In this document: positions 38,072 through 46,471 of the stretch, piece by piece
Layout: each line of letters starts with the position of its first letter
How positions within the stretch are numbered: the first letter of the stretch is position 1
Origin: JASLZO01 sp965247995
GTDB taxonomy: Bacteria; Chloroflexota; Dehalococcoidia; UBA6926
DNA: 64,000 nt
Assembly: GCA_965247995.1 (NCBI GenBank)
Contig: OZ252041.1
Coordinates: 1,178,001-1,242,000 of the forward strand
Direction: 5' to 3'
Position numbers and translations under genes: made by a program
Notes under the pieces: model-generated
Database searches by the model: none
What the model saw: only the letters and a program-made list of their open reading frames with translations
What the model was told of the DNA's origin: nothing

Positions 38072-38928
38072 GCGGTCTCCCTCTGTGACGTCAACTGATC
38101 CGCTGCCCAATCGATCCACGCGGAGCGGAGCGGGCCCTTCTTCACTGGTGTCGAATGGAACCCCCCGGGCCGAACGAACAACTGCTTCGGCTCTTGGGCC
38201 TTCATCAAGAGAATCTCGGCCCCCTCTACGGGCGCTGTTCGATCGTTTTGGCTGTGGACAAAGAGCGTGGGTCTTGGGTCCATTGCGGCGATCCCGACGC
38301 TGGGACGTGCACGGGACCACGCATCGAACGTCAGACGCCAATTCACACGCAGTCGGTGGCCGCGGACCCATTCCCAGATCCAGGAGGCGATGCGCAGGGG
38401 CCAACCTTCGAGCCACGGCAACGGGCCGTCGTGCGGGTACCGGGAGACGGCCGCGGTCCCGATCTCCCAGGCGCGTGTTCGGCGGACGAACGAAGATCCT
38501 TCGTCGGCAGACACGGGAAGGTCGGCGGGGGTCGAGGTGCAGACGAGTGATGCCAATCGGCGATCTTTGACACAAGCGATGATGGCGTCGCGCGCGCCGG
38601 AGCTGTGTCCCATCACCCCGACACGGTCTTGGTCGATACGCGGATGGCGCCGGAGGAAGGTGGCGGCGGCGATGATGTCATCCGAGGAATCGCCCTCATA
38701 CACCGTGTCGCCGCGTCCGTGGCCCCGTTGATCGAACCAGAGCGCGGCAATGCCTCTCTTAGCGAGGTCTCTGGCGCATCCGTCCATGGTGCGACCGCCC
38801 GACCCGAGTCCATGGGCGAGAACCAGGGCGGGCACGGCCTTGTCGGCATCCTTCGTCGGGAGGAACAAGCAGCCGCGGAGGTGTGTATCACCGACTTCCA
38901 CGGATACGTGGGTTATCTCGATCGCCAT
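38068..38928 (-). CDS. Alpha/beta hydrolase
   Basis: ATG 38,928 starts a 286-residue protein: EITHVSVEVGDTHLRGCLFL, the oxyanion region LVLAHGLGSGGR, FDQRGHGRGD, and the nucleophile elbow GVMGHSSGA (Ser in GHSSG). Later come the acid region LFVHSQNDRTAPV and the catalytic His in PGGFHSTP. It is a serine esterase or peptidase-like enzyme of unknown substrate, probably cytosolic. It overlaps the next (membrane) gene by four bases. Confidence 0.85.
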   Translation of the reverse strand: MAIEITHVSVEVGDTHLRGCLFLPTKDADKAVPALVLAHGLGSGGRTMDGCARDLAKRGIAALWFDQRGHGRGDTVYEGDSSDDIIAAATFLRRHPRIDQDRVGVMGHSSGARDAIIACVKDRRLASLVCTSTPADLPVSADEGSSFVRRTRAWEIGTAAVSRYPHDGPLPWLEGWPLRIASWIWEWVRGHRLRVNWRLTFDAWSRARPSVGIAAMDPRPTLFVHSQNDRTAPVEGAEILLMKAQEPKQLFVRPGGFHSTPVKKGPLRSAWIDWAADQLTSQRETA

Positions 38929-38995
38929 GAGTCCCAAGTATGGTACGGGCCGTTGACTGCGGGTGGAGCGCTGGTAGATGTCATGGTGTGGTCTG

Positions 38996-39820
38996 TCAGT
39001 CGGGAAGGAAAGCGAGGAGGACCTCGCCCGACTGAAGGGGGGTCCGGGACCCACCGAGGGGGCATTCAGCAGCACGGCCGGGTCCGTGGTAATCACTTCC
39101 GCCGAGAGCGAGGAGGCGGTGAGCGTCCGCGAGCGCCGCGAAGTGAGCTCGTTCGTCGTCCGGATAGAGTCCGTAATGGACCTCCATTCCCGTGAGTCCA
39201 GCTTCGGTGAGCGTCGGGAGGAGCGTTTCCAAGTCGGGCGCTTCGCGTGGGTGAGCCAGAGCCGAAACGCCACCGAACCGTCGGATGATTTCGATGGCCT
39301 CTGTGGGCAACAACTTGTTCCGTTCGACGTAGGCCGGTCCCGACCGGCCGAGGTACCGGTCGAACGCCTCGCGAATGGTGTCGACATACCCCCGTTCCAG
39401 CATCGCCTCAGCGACATGCGGCCGCCCGATGGCGCCGTCCCCGGCGATCTCCTGCACGCGCTCCCAGGAGAGCGGAACGCCCAGCTCAGCGAGCTTGTCG
39501 AGCATCCGGCGTGTTCTGCCAATACGGTCCTCACGGAAGCCGGCAAGGATCCGTTGGAGTTCAGGGTCGGCGACGTTGAGGAAATACCCGAGGATGTGGA
39601 CCTCTCCGTTGGCGACATTCGTCGATAACTCGATTCCGGGGATGAATGTGAGACCGGGGTGGTCTTGGGCGGCCGCTTCCGCCTCCGCGATTCCGTTGGT
39701 CGCATCGTGATCGGTGAGGGCCATGATTCGGACACTTGCAGCGGCGGTCTGGTGCACGAGATCTGTCGGAGAAAGCAGGCCGTCCGATACGGTGCTGTGG
39801 AGATGGAGGTCTGAGGTCAC
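38996..39820 (-). CDS. PHP-domain phosphoesterase
   Basis: The 274-residue protein starts at ATG 39,820. The PHP motifs are all present: DLHLHSTVSDG, LTDHDATNG, GIELST, ALAHPREAP and GGSDYHGPG. The build (short, with a helical insert ILAGFREDRIGRTRRMLDKL) is that of the YciV/RNase AM group, which removes 3'-phosphates from nucleoside bisphosphates or trims RNA 5' ends. It overlaps the ymdB-like gene by four bases and probably belongs to its operon with rny. Confidence 0.85.
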   Translation of the reverse strand: MTSDLHLHSTVSDGLLSPTDLVHQTAAASVRIMALTDHDATNGIAEAEAAAQDHPGLTFIPGIELSTNVANGEVHILGYFLNVADPELQRILAGFREDRIGRTRRMLDKLAELGVPLSWERVQEIAGDGAIGRPHVAEAMLERGYVDTIREAFDRYLGRSGPAYVERNKLLPTEAIEIIRRFGGVSALAHPREAPDLETLLPTLTEAGLTGMEVHYGLYPDDERAHFAALADAHRLLALGGSDYHGPGRAAECPLGGSRTPLQSGEVLLAFLPD

Positions 39821-40593
39821 AGGGTTGGTTCGAGGCGATCGATCCTCGTGATATCGGTCGCCAGGCCCGTGTCGTCGTCAATGTCGATCAAGACGGAGTT
39901 CAATTGGGCTGGACCGTCGCCGACGGTTAGCCGGACGGGGATGCCGGTCAGGAAGCGGCGTAAGACCGGTCCAGGTTCGTCGCCGATGATCGAATCCCGG
40001 ACGCCGCACATGCCAAGGTCGCTCACAAACGCGGTGCCATTTGGGAGGATCCGTTGGTCGGCCGTCGCCACGTGTGTGTGGGTTCCGACGACCGCGGTGA
40101 CCTTTCCGTCCAAGTGCCAGGCCAAAGCAGCCTTCTCCGAGGTGGCCTCGGCGTGGAAATCCAGGACGATTGCGCGAGGGCGTTCGGCGAGCCCATCGAG
40201 AAGCTCGGTGACAGTGCGAAACGGGTCATCGATCTGGACTGGCATGAACGTACGACCTTGGACGCTGACGACGAGGATGCCTTTCGATAGCACGGCGCCT
40301 CGTCCGGGCGCGGCTGCTGGGTAGTTCAAGGGACGAAGCACCGGGGATTCCCCATCGAGGATGGGGATCGCTTCCTTTTGGTCCCAGATGTGGTTGCCTG
40401 AGGTGATCACGTCGACGCCGGAGCCAAGGAGTTCCTCCGCCGTACTTTGCGTGATCCCGAAGCCTGCGGCGGAGTTCTCACCGTTGGCAGTAACCAAGTC
40501 CAACCGTAGCTCGGTGCGCAATCCGGGTAGGAACTCGCTCACCGCGCGGCGGCCCGGCCGACCGACCACATCACCGATCATCAAGATCCGCAC
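39817..40593 (-). CDS. ymdB: YmdB-type metallophosphoesterase
   Basis: ATG 40,593; 258 residues. ILMIGDVVGRPGRRAV, ANGENSAAGFGITQS, SGNHIWDQKE, LDFHAEATSEKAA and GTHTHVATAD are signatures of the TIGR00282 family. These enzymes cleave 2',3'-cyclic nucleotides in Bacillus (YmdB). In Firmicutes ymdB lies just after rny, as here, so a link to RNA turnover is likely. The length is normal. Confidence 0.9.
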   Translation of the reverse strand: MRILMIGDVVGRPGRRAVSEFLPGLRTELRLDLVTANGENSAAGFGITQSTAEELLGSGVDVITSGNHIWDQKEAIPILDGESPVLRPLNYPAAAPGRGAVLSKGILVVSVQGRTFMPVQIDDPFRTVTELLDGLAERPRAIVLDFHAEATSEKAALAWHLDGKVTAVVGTHTHVATADQRILPNGTAFVSDLGMCGVRDSIIGDEPGPVLRRFLTGIPVRLTVGDGPAQLNSVLIDIDDDTGLATDITRIDRLEPTL

Positions 40594-40605
40594 GTGACCG
40601 GCCTC

Positions 40606-42141
40606 CTAGCGAGCGTATTCGACGGCGCGGGTCTCGCGAATAACCATCACCTTGATCTGCCCCGGGTATTCCAGGGACTCTTGGATCTTCTTGGTGATGT
40701 CCCTTGCCATCCGCATCGCCTCCACGTCGTCGACCTTCTCCGGACGGACCATGACGCGCATCTCGCGACCGGCCTGAATGGCATAAGCTTTCTCGACGCC
40801 TTCGTATCCGAGCGCGATCTGTTCCAGCGTCTCCAGCCGTTTGATATAGGCCTCCGCGTTCTCGCGCCGGGCACCCGGGCGTGCTCCTGAGATGGCGTCG
40901 GCAGCGGCGACGACAAAGGCATCGACACTGCGCCACCCCTCTTCGCCATGATGGTCTGCGACGGCCCGAACGACGCGGTCGTTGATGTTGTATCGCTCTA
41001 GGAGCTCGCCGCCGATGATTGCGTGCGGGCCCTCGACCTCATGCGTCAGCGCTTTCCCGATGTCGTGCAGGAAGCCTGCCCGGCGTGCGGTGTCTTGGTT
41101 GATGCGGAGTTCACCTGCGATCGCACCAGCAAGGTGACCCACCTCGATGCTGTGCTGCAGGACGTTTTGCCCGTAGCTGTGCCGGAACTTCAGGCGGCCG
41201 ATGGTCTTGACGAGGTCAGGGTGGAGACCCTGGACGCGGACCTCATAACAGGCCTCTTCGCCTGCCTTTTGCATGATCTCGTCGATCTCCTCCTGAGCTT
41301 TCGCCACCACCTCCTCTACTCGAGCTGGCTGGATGCGGCCGTCATGGATTAGACGCGAAACGGCCATTCTGGCGATCTCACGGCGGACGGGATCGAACGC
41401 TGAGATGGTGACGACTTCCGGTGTGTCATCGACGATGAGGTTGACGCCAGTCGCGTTCTCGAGCGCGCGAATATTCCGGCCCTCCCGGCCGATGAGGCGG
41501 CCCTTCATCTCGTCCGATGGGAGCGGAACGACGGCGGTGGTCAGTTCTGAAACGACGTCGTTCGCGTAGCGCTGCATGGCCGTTGCCATGATTTTGTAGG
41601 CCCGCTCCGTGGACTCCGCCTGGATCGCCTCGTCGCTTTCTCGTACACGCCGCGAGGCTTCGATGCGGATTTCTTCATCGACCTGTTCGAGGAGCTTGTC
41701 CTTCGCCTCGGAGACGGTCATCTGCGAGACACGCTCGAGGGCGCGAAGCTGCTCCTCCCGGGTCTCTTGGAGTTCGCTGCGAATACCCTCGAGCTCCTCC
41801 CGTTGCGTGTTCAGATGCTTGTCGCGCTCGTCGAATTCCTCCGAGCGCTTGTCGAGCTGTTCTTCCTTGCGGGCGACTCGGCGTTCTTGTTGCTGAATCT
41901 CGCGTCGGCGCTCGCGCGCGTCGGCCTCGGATTCGTCACGGATCTCGATGCCCTCTTGCTGGGACCGGAGGATGATCTCTCTTGCCTCGGTCGCGGACTC
42001 TTCGAGACGCCGGCTGGCGGCCGACTCGGCGTTGCGGAGTTGAGTAATGGCGACACCGAAACGGAGGGTGAGACCGGCTGCGACGCCAATCGCGCCGATT
42101 CCGACCAACACGGCGAACAACGCGGCTCCTGCTAATTCCAT
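40606..42141 (-). CDS. rny: Ribonuclease Y
   Basis: The 511-residue protein starts at ATG 42,141. An N-terminal membrane helix (AGAALFAVLVGIGAIGVAAG) is followed by a long coiled coil (residues about 35-185), a KH domain (MKGRLIGREGRNIRALENAT) and an HD domain with RRAGFLHDIGKALTHE and VADHHGEEG. It starts mRNA decay by endonucleolytic cuts at the inner membrane. Length and domain order are those of the family. ymdB follows directly. Confidence 0.95.
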   Translation of the reverse strand: MELAGAALFAVLVGIGAIGVAAGLTLRFGVAITQLRNAESAASRRLEESATEAREIILRSQQEGIEIRDESEADARERRREIQQQERRVARKEEQLDKRSEEFDERDKHLNTQREELEGIRSELQETREEQLRALERVSQMTVSEAKDKLLEQVDEEIRIEASRRVRESDEAIQAESTERAYKIMATAMQRYANDVVSELTTAVVPLPSDEMKGRLIGREGRNIRALENATGVNLIVDDTPEVVTISAFDPVRREIARMAVSRLIHDGRIQPARVEEVVAKAQEEIDEIMQKAGEEACYEVRVQGLHPDLVKTIGRLKFRHSYGQNVLQHSIEVGHLAGAIAGELRINQDTARRAGFLHDIGKALTHEVEGPHAIIGGELLERYNINDRVVRAVADHHGEEGWRSVDAFVVAAADAISGARPGARRENAEAYIKRLETLEQIALGYEGVEKAYAIQAGREMRVMVRPEKVDDVEAMRMARDITKKIQESLEYPGQIKVMVIRETRAVEYAR

Positions 42142-42246
42142 GGAAACGTCACCTCAGGTACGGATGTGATGGGCCGTGAGCGACGAGCGCGCCGCGGCGG
42201 GGGGATTGGGTTGGTTGATACGGCGGCGGCAAGACGGGGCATCGGC

Positions 42247-42291
42247 CAAAAAAAGGCGAGGGGGCTGTGAGCAACCCTCACAGCCCCCTCG
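42247..42291 (-). terminator. recA intrinsic terminator
   Basis: A perfect 15-base stem (CGAGGGGGCTGTGAG and its complement) with a 5-base loop at 42,257-42,291 is followed leftward by a run of seven T on the minus strand (42,248-42,254). It lies 28 bases after the recA stop. Confidence 0.93.
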
Positions 42292-42319
42292 GGCCCAGCT
42301 CTGTACTGTCTTTCTCTGG

Positions 42320-43465
42320 TCAGATTTCGGGACCCTCGTCATCTTCGCCCGGAATAGCGACGGTCGTGGGTGGGAGGCCATCGGGAGCGGCGCTGAGCGC
42401 TTCTCTGATGTCGCGCTCGAGCGCCTCCGAGAGGTCCCCATTCTCGTCCAGGAACGTCTTGGCATTCTCGCGTCCCTGGCCAATGCGAACGTCGCCGTAT
42501 GTGAAGAACGCGCCGGACTTTTTGAGGGCGCCGGTCTGAACGCCTAGGTCAAGGAGGTCTGCCTCGCGACTGATGCCCTTATTGAACATGATGTCGAACT
42601 CGGCGATACGGAAGGGCGGTGCGACCTTGTTCTTCACAACGCGGGCGCGGAGGTGGAGGCCGATGCTCTCCGTCCCCCGCTTGATGGTTTCCAGGCGGCG
42701 CAGGTCGATGCGCACAGAGCTGTAGAACTTCAACGCGCGTCCGCCGGGGGTGACCTCCGGGTTGCCGAAGAGGACACCGACCTTCTCGCGGAGCTGGTTG
42801 ATGAAGATCACAGCTGTTTTCGAGCGGTGCGTCGTTCCCGTGAGTTTTCGCAACGCCTGGGACATGAGGCGGGCCTGGAGACCAATATGCGAGTCTCCCA
42901 TGCGGCCCTCGATCTCGGCTCTGGGTACCAAAGCGGCAACGCTGTCGATCACAATGGCGTCGACGGCTGCGCTGTTGACGAGTGCTTCGGTGATGTCGAG
43001 TCCCTGCTCACCATCGTCTGGTTGTGAGATGAGAAGGTCGTCGATGTTTACGCCACAGGCTGCTGCGTAGATCGGGTCGAGCGCGTGCTCGGCGTCGATG
43101 TATGCGGCGGTCCCGCCCGCTTTTTGCGCTTCCGCAATGATGTGTTGGGCGAGCGTGGACTTTCCCGAGGATTCTGCACCGTAGATCTCGGCGATGCGTC
43201 CGCGAGGGACGCCACCGATACCAAGGGCAATGTCCAGCGAGAGGGAGCCTGTTGGAATGGCATCCACCGTGAAACGCGATCCGGCTTCGCCGAACCGCAT
43301 GATGGAGCCCTTCCCGAAGCTCCGCTCGATCAGATTCAGGGCTTGATCGAGGGCTTTGTCTTTTTCGGTAACCATGACCGGACCCTCAGTGGACGCCTTG
43401 GTCTTGTCTGATGCGGCGTCGAGTCTGGGGGCCGCCTCGTGCTTGGGATAGGATACCACGGCCAT
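42320..43465 (-). CDS. recA: RecA recombinase
   Basis: ATG 43,465 gives 381 residues. The RecA core begins KDKALDQALNLIERSFGKGS, with Walker A GAESSGKST, Walker B AIVIDSVAALVP, loop region GRMGDSHIGLQARLMSQALR and FINQLREKVGVLFGNPE. An extra N-terminal stretch of about 30 residues precedes the usual start; ATG at Met31 (MVTEKDK) is an alternative. RecA pairs homologous DNA and triggers LexA cleavage. An SOS-like box overlaps the putative -10. Confidence 0.95.
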   Translation of the reverse strand: MAVVSYPKHEAAPRLDAASDKTKASTEGPVMVTEKDKALDQALNLIERSFGKGSIMRFGEAGSRFTVDAIPTGSLSLDIALGIGGVPRGRIAEIYGAESSGKSTLAQHIIAEAQKAGGTAAYIDAEHALDPIYAAACGVNIDDLLISQPDDGEQGLDITEALVNSAAVDAIVIDSVAALVPRAEIEGRMGDSHIGLQARLMSQALRKLTGTTHRSKTAVIFINQLREKVGVLFGNPEVTPGGRALKFYSSVRIDLRRLETIKRGTESIGLHLRARVVKNKVAPPFRIAEFDIMFNKGISREADLLDLGVQTGALKKSGAFFTYGDVRIGQGRENAKTFLDENGDLSEALERDIREALSAAPDGLPPTTVAIPGEDDEGPEI

Positions 43466-43504
43466 TGGATGCATCCTTTCACTTCCGAACGTTTGTGCTG
43501 ATAT

Positions 43505-43542
43505 GCGAATGGATGTTCGCATTCCCAAACGTCGTGTGTCAA
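43505..43542 (-). promoter_or_regulatory. recA promoter with SOS (LexA)-like box
   Basis: GCGAATGGATGTTCGC (43,505-43,520) is a 16-base interrupted palindrome. It agrees with the Gram-positive LexA consensus CGAACnnnnGTTCG at nine of ten fixed positions. A leftward TTGACA at 43,537-43,542 with a 17-base spacer puts the box over the -10 region, the expected place for repression. Confidence 0.7.
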
Positions 43543-43578
43543 GCCAGCGGTCGACGGGACGACTAGGGAGAAGACCAC

Positions 43579-43905
43579 ATGTCGGAGATGCCGGCGCTGA
43601 CTGAATGGATCGAAGCAGCCCGGGAAACGGTGCCCGTTTTCGGCCGAGATCGTGAGTTAATGCAGCTACTGATGGAGCGGTTTCGGAACAAATACCTTCG
43701 GGCGGCGATGGCGGCGCGGAACGAGGCAGCGGAAGAACGGGCTTGGGATGGATTCTTCTACTGGCTTGTGGCTGGAGCAACCGCCCGAAAGCCGTTCTCG
43801 GCCACTGATGCGCAGGCGGACGCCTTGATCATCCGGTTCCGTGCATTGGCGGAACGGGTCAAGGACGTGTCGAGAGGGACGGTCGACCGACCCCCGGGCG
43901 AGTAG
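43579..43905 (+). CDS. Conserved-looking small protein, unknown
   Basis: ATG 43,579 with GGGAGAAG before it, divergent from recA. The 108-residue protein is helical and amphipathic (ELMQLLMERFRNKYLRAAMA, ARNEAAEERAWDGFFYWLVA). No family recognised. It might share SOS control since its start lies close to the LexA-like box, but no separate promoter can be told. Confidence 0.65.
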   Translation: MSEMPALTEWIEAARETVPVFGRDRELMQLLMERFRNKYLRAAMAARNEAAEERAWDGFFYWLVAGATARKPFSATDAQADALIIRFRALAERVKDVSRGTVDRPPGE

Positions 43906-43912
43906 GCGGCGT

Positions 43913-45250
43913 CTAGCGCAGAGGGAACGACGGCATCCGTGGGGCCCGCCCGCCACCGGCCATGCGTTTCATCATCTTCCGCATCTGGTCGAACTGATTG
44001 AGCAGCCGGTTGACGTCCGCGGGAGTCGTACCGCTGCCGCGCGCGATACGCCGGCGCCTGCTTCCCCCGATGATCTCCGGGCGGCGACGCTCGTCCGGTG
44101 TCATCGAAAGGACTATGGCCTCGACGCTCTTCATCGCGTCCTCATCGAGCGCGCCCGCCGGTAGATTCTTCTGCACCGACGAAAAGCCTGGAATCATCTC
44201 CAACAGGTTGGAGAGCGGCCCCATGTTCCGCAATTGCTCCAATTGCTCCAGGAAGTCTTCCAGGGTGAAGGACGCGTTGCGGAGCTTGCGCTCCATCTCC
44301 TTTGCCTTGCCCTCGTCGACGGTCCTCTGAGCCTTCTCGACGAGGCTGACGATATCGCCCATTCCCAAGATCCGTCCGGCGAGGCGGTCGGGGTAGAAGG
44401 CCTCCAGGCCGTCCAGTCGTTCGCCCGTGCCGATGAAGTACACGGGGAGGCCGGTAACGGACACGATGGACAGCGCGGCGCCACCGCGCGCGTCACCGTC
44501 CATCTTGGTCAGGATCAAGCCGGTGAGTGCTACTTGCCGGTGGAACTCCTGCGCAACGTTCACGGCTTCCTGGCCGGTCATGGCATCGACGACGAGTACG
44601 ACCTCGGCAGCGTCTATCGCCGTCCGGAGGCCCGCGAGCTCGCGCATCAACTCATCGTCGATCTGAAGGCGGCCGCCGGTGTCGACAATGAGGTAGTCGG
44701 CGTGCTGGTCCTTCGCGGTGCGACGCGCGTTCCGGACGAGGGTCCGGGCGTCGGTCGCTCCCGGTTCTTGATAGACCGGGACCCCCACTTGCGACCCGAG
44801 CGTCGCCAACTGTTGGACGGCAGCCGGCCTGCGCAGGTCCGCGGCCGCCAGCGTGACAGTCTGACCCTGGCCCTTTAGGTGTGCGGCCAGCTTGGCGGCG
44901 GTGGTCGTCTTGCCGGACCCCTGTAGGCCGACCAACACGATGGGAACCGGAGGCTCTCGGCCGCGCGCGGCGAGGTCATGCTTCTCGGCCCCGAGGAGCT
45001 GGGTCAACTCTTCATGGACGATTTTGACGATCTGCTGGGCCGGCGTGACGCTCTGGAGGACCTCGGTGCCGACGGCACGCTCTCGGATTCGTGATTGGAG
45101 ATCGCGGACGACTTGGAGGTTGACGTCGGCTTCCAGCAGCGCGCGGCGTATCTCTCGCAGCGCGTCGTCGACGTCGGACTCGACAATGCGACCCTTGCCG
45201 GAGAGTCGGCTGAAGACGCCGTTGAGACGGTCGGTTAAGGCTTCGAACAC
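43913..45250 (-). CDS. ffh: Signal recognition particle protein Ffh
   Basis: The 445-residue protein starts at ATG 45,250. N domain, then G domain with GLQGSGKTTTAAKLA (G1), DTGGRLQIDDELM (G3), LTKMDGDARGGAAL (G4) and the closing loop GERLDGLEAF. The methionine-rich M domain (GMGDIVSLVEKAQRTVDEG to MKRMAGGGRAPRMPSFPLR) binds SRP RNA and signal peptides. It targets nascent membrane proteins to FtsY. The length is normal. Confidence 0.95.
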   Translation of the reverse strand: MFEALTDRLNGVFSRLSGKGRIVESDVDDALREIRRALLEADVNLQVVRDLQSRIRERAVGTEVLQSVTPAQQIVKIVHEELTQLLGAEKHDLAARGREPPVPIVLVGLQGSGKTTTAAKLAAHLKGQGQTVTLAAADLRRPAAVQQLATLGSQVGVPVYQEPGATDARTLVRNARRTAKDQHADYLIVDTGGRLQIDDELMRELAGLRTAIDAAEVVLVVDAMTGQEAVNVAQEFHRQVALTGLILTKMDGDARGGAALSIVSVTGLPVYFIGTGERLDGLEAFYPDRLAGRILGMGDIVSLVEKAQRTVDEGKAKEMERKLRNASFTLEDFLEQLEQLRNMGPLSNLLEMIPGFSSVQKNLPAGALDEDAMKSVEAIVLSMTPDERRRPEIIGGSRRRRIARGSGTTPADVNRLLNQFDQMRKMMKRMAGGGRAPRMPSFPLR

Positions 45251-45259
45251 GTGCGTGTG

Positions 45260-46357
45260 CTAGTCAAGATCGATTGCAACACGTCGCCCCGTTTCGGAGG
45301 ATTCGACGACTGCGTCCAAGACTTGTTGGATACGGTAGCCATCCTCGAAGTTGGGTGTCGGTGATGTGCCGTTACGGATGCCGTGAACGAAATCCCGGAC
45401 CATGAGCCGGAATGGGAGAAGACGATGATCGCGCTCGTCGTCGAACGGGACGAGGTCCGCTGGCATTGGCAGCTCAGTACGGGTTTCGTCGCCGAACTTG
45501 GCGCCATACACTTTGCCGTCAGGTGGCGGGTTGAAACCCGGAAGTGGTTGGGGGGTGGACAGGGAACCCTCGCTCCCGAAGACTTCTATCTGGGCACCCT
45601 GCCCGAAGGGCGCTGCACTGGTTCCGCTGAACATGCCCCAACCACCGTTCTCGAACTCCATCAAGACGGCGAAGGTGTCGTCCGTTTGAGTGGCAACCGG
45701 GGCGCCCGAGGCGTCCGCGCGCTCAGGAAACTCGGCTCGCATGATCGACTGGACCGCGACGATCTCGCCGAACCAGTGACGGAACGCGTCGAGATAGTGG
45801 GAACCGAGGCCCCAGAGGAAACCGCCACGGCGGCCGAGGTCTGGGTCGGGCGCTGGACGGAGCGTCGACGGCTGTCGTCGGGGACCGACCTCGAGGCTTC
45901 CGCGAACGAACCTGAAATCACCGATGTACCGCTGGTCGAGGAGACGTCGAACGTAGGACCGTTGGGGAGCCCAGCGGAACTCGTGGGCGATCATCGCTGT
46001 GGCGGAACTGGCACGGGCTGCTTCACGCATGGCGCGAGCTTCCGCGGCGTTCACTGCGGTTGGTTTCTCACACAGAACGTGCTTCCCGGCTTCCAGGGCG
46101 GCGACGGCCATTTCCGAATGCAGAGCGTGCGGAGAAGCGATGCTCACAACATCCACTTCCGGGGCTGACACGAGTTCACGCCAATCGCCAGTGGCGTTCG
46201 GGACACCAAACTGCGCTGCAGTCTCGCGGGCACGCGCTTCGCGGCGAGCCGCGACGGCGACCACTTCAAGGCCTTCCGATTGGAATCCAGGTACGTGGAC
46301 GGTGGTGCCGAAGCCGACACCAATAACCCCCACGCGTAGATTCGGCCCTGCGGTCAT
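45260..46357 (-). CDS. Gfo/Idh/MocA-family oxidoreductase
   Basis: I choose ATG 46,357 (AGAAGGG before); a start 21 bases earlier is possible. The 365-residue protein begins with a Rossmann fold (VGVIGVGFGTTVHVPGF), then VDVVSIASPHALHSEMAVAA and LEAGKHVLCEKPTAVN with the family's catalytic EKP. The C-terminal beta-sheet domain has GGGFL-like RRGGFLWGLGSHYLDAFRH. It should act on a sugar or inositol-like substrate with NAD(P). The substrate is unknown. Confidence 0.9.
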   Translation of the reverse strand: MTAGPNLRVGVIGVGFGTTVHVPGFQSEGLEVVAVAARREARARETAAQFGVPNATGDWRELVSAPEVDVVSIASPHALHSEMAVAALEAGKHVLCEKPTAVNAAEARAMREAARASSATAMIAHEFRWAPQRSYVRRLLDQRYIGDFRFVRGSLEVGPRRQPSTLRPAPDPDLGRRGGFLWGLGSHYLDAFRHWFGEIVAVQSIMRAEFPERADASGAPVATQTDDTFAVLMEFENGGWGMFSGTSAAPFGQGAQIEVFGSEGSLSTPQPLPGFNPPPDGKVYGAKFGDETRTELPMPADLVPFDDERDHRLLPFRLMVRDFVHGIRNGTSPTPNFEDGYRIQQVLDAVVESSETGRRVAIDLD

Positions 46358-46471
46358 TGACCCTTCTTGCGACACCATCCTGCCAGCGAGTATACGAGCG
46401 CAGCGGTCGCGGACGACTAGAATCGGGGTGATGCCGAAGCACAGTCATTATTCGGATCAGGGAGCAGGCGA

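Noticed and set aside
38929..39735. Upstream extension of the alpha/beta hydrolase
   Set aside because: It runs through the PHP gene in another frame; the hydrolase family starts at Met 38,928.
43466..43780. Extension of RecA upstream of 43,465
   Set aside because: It would cover the LexA-like box and promoter and has no family likeness.
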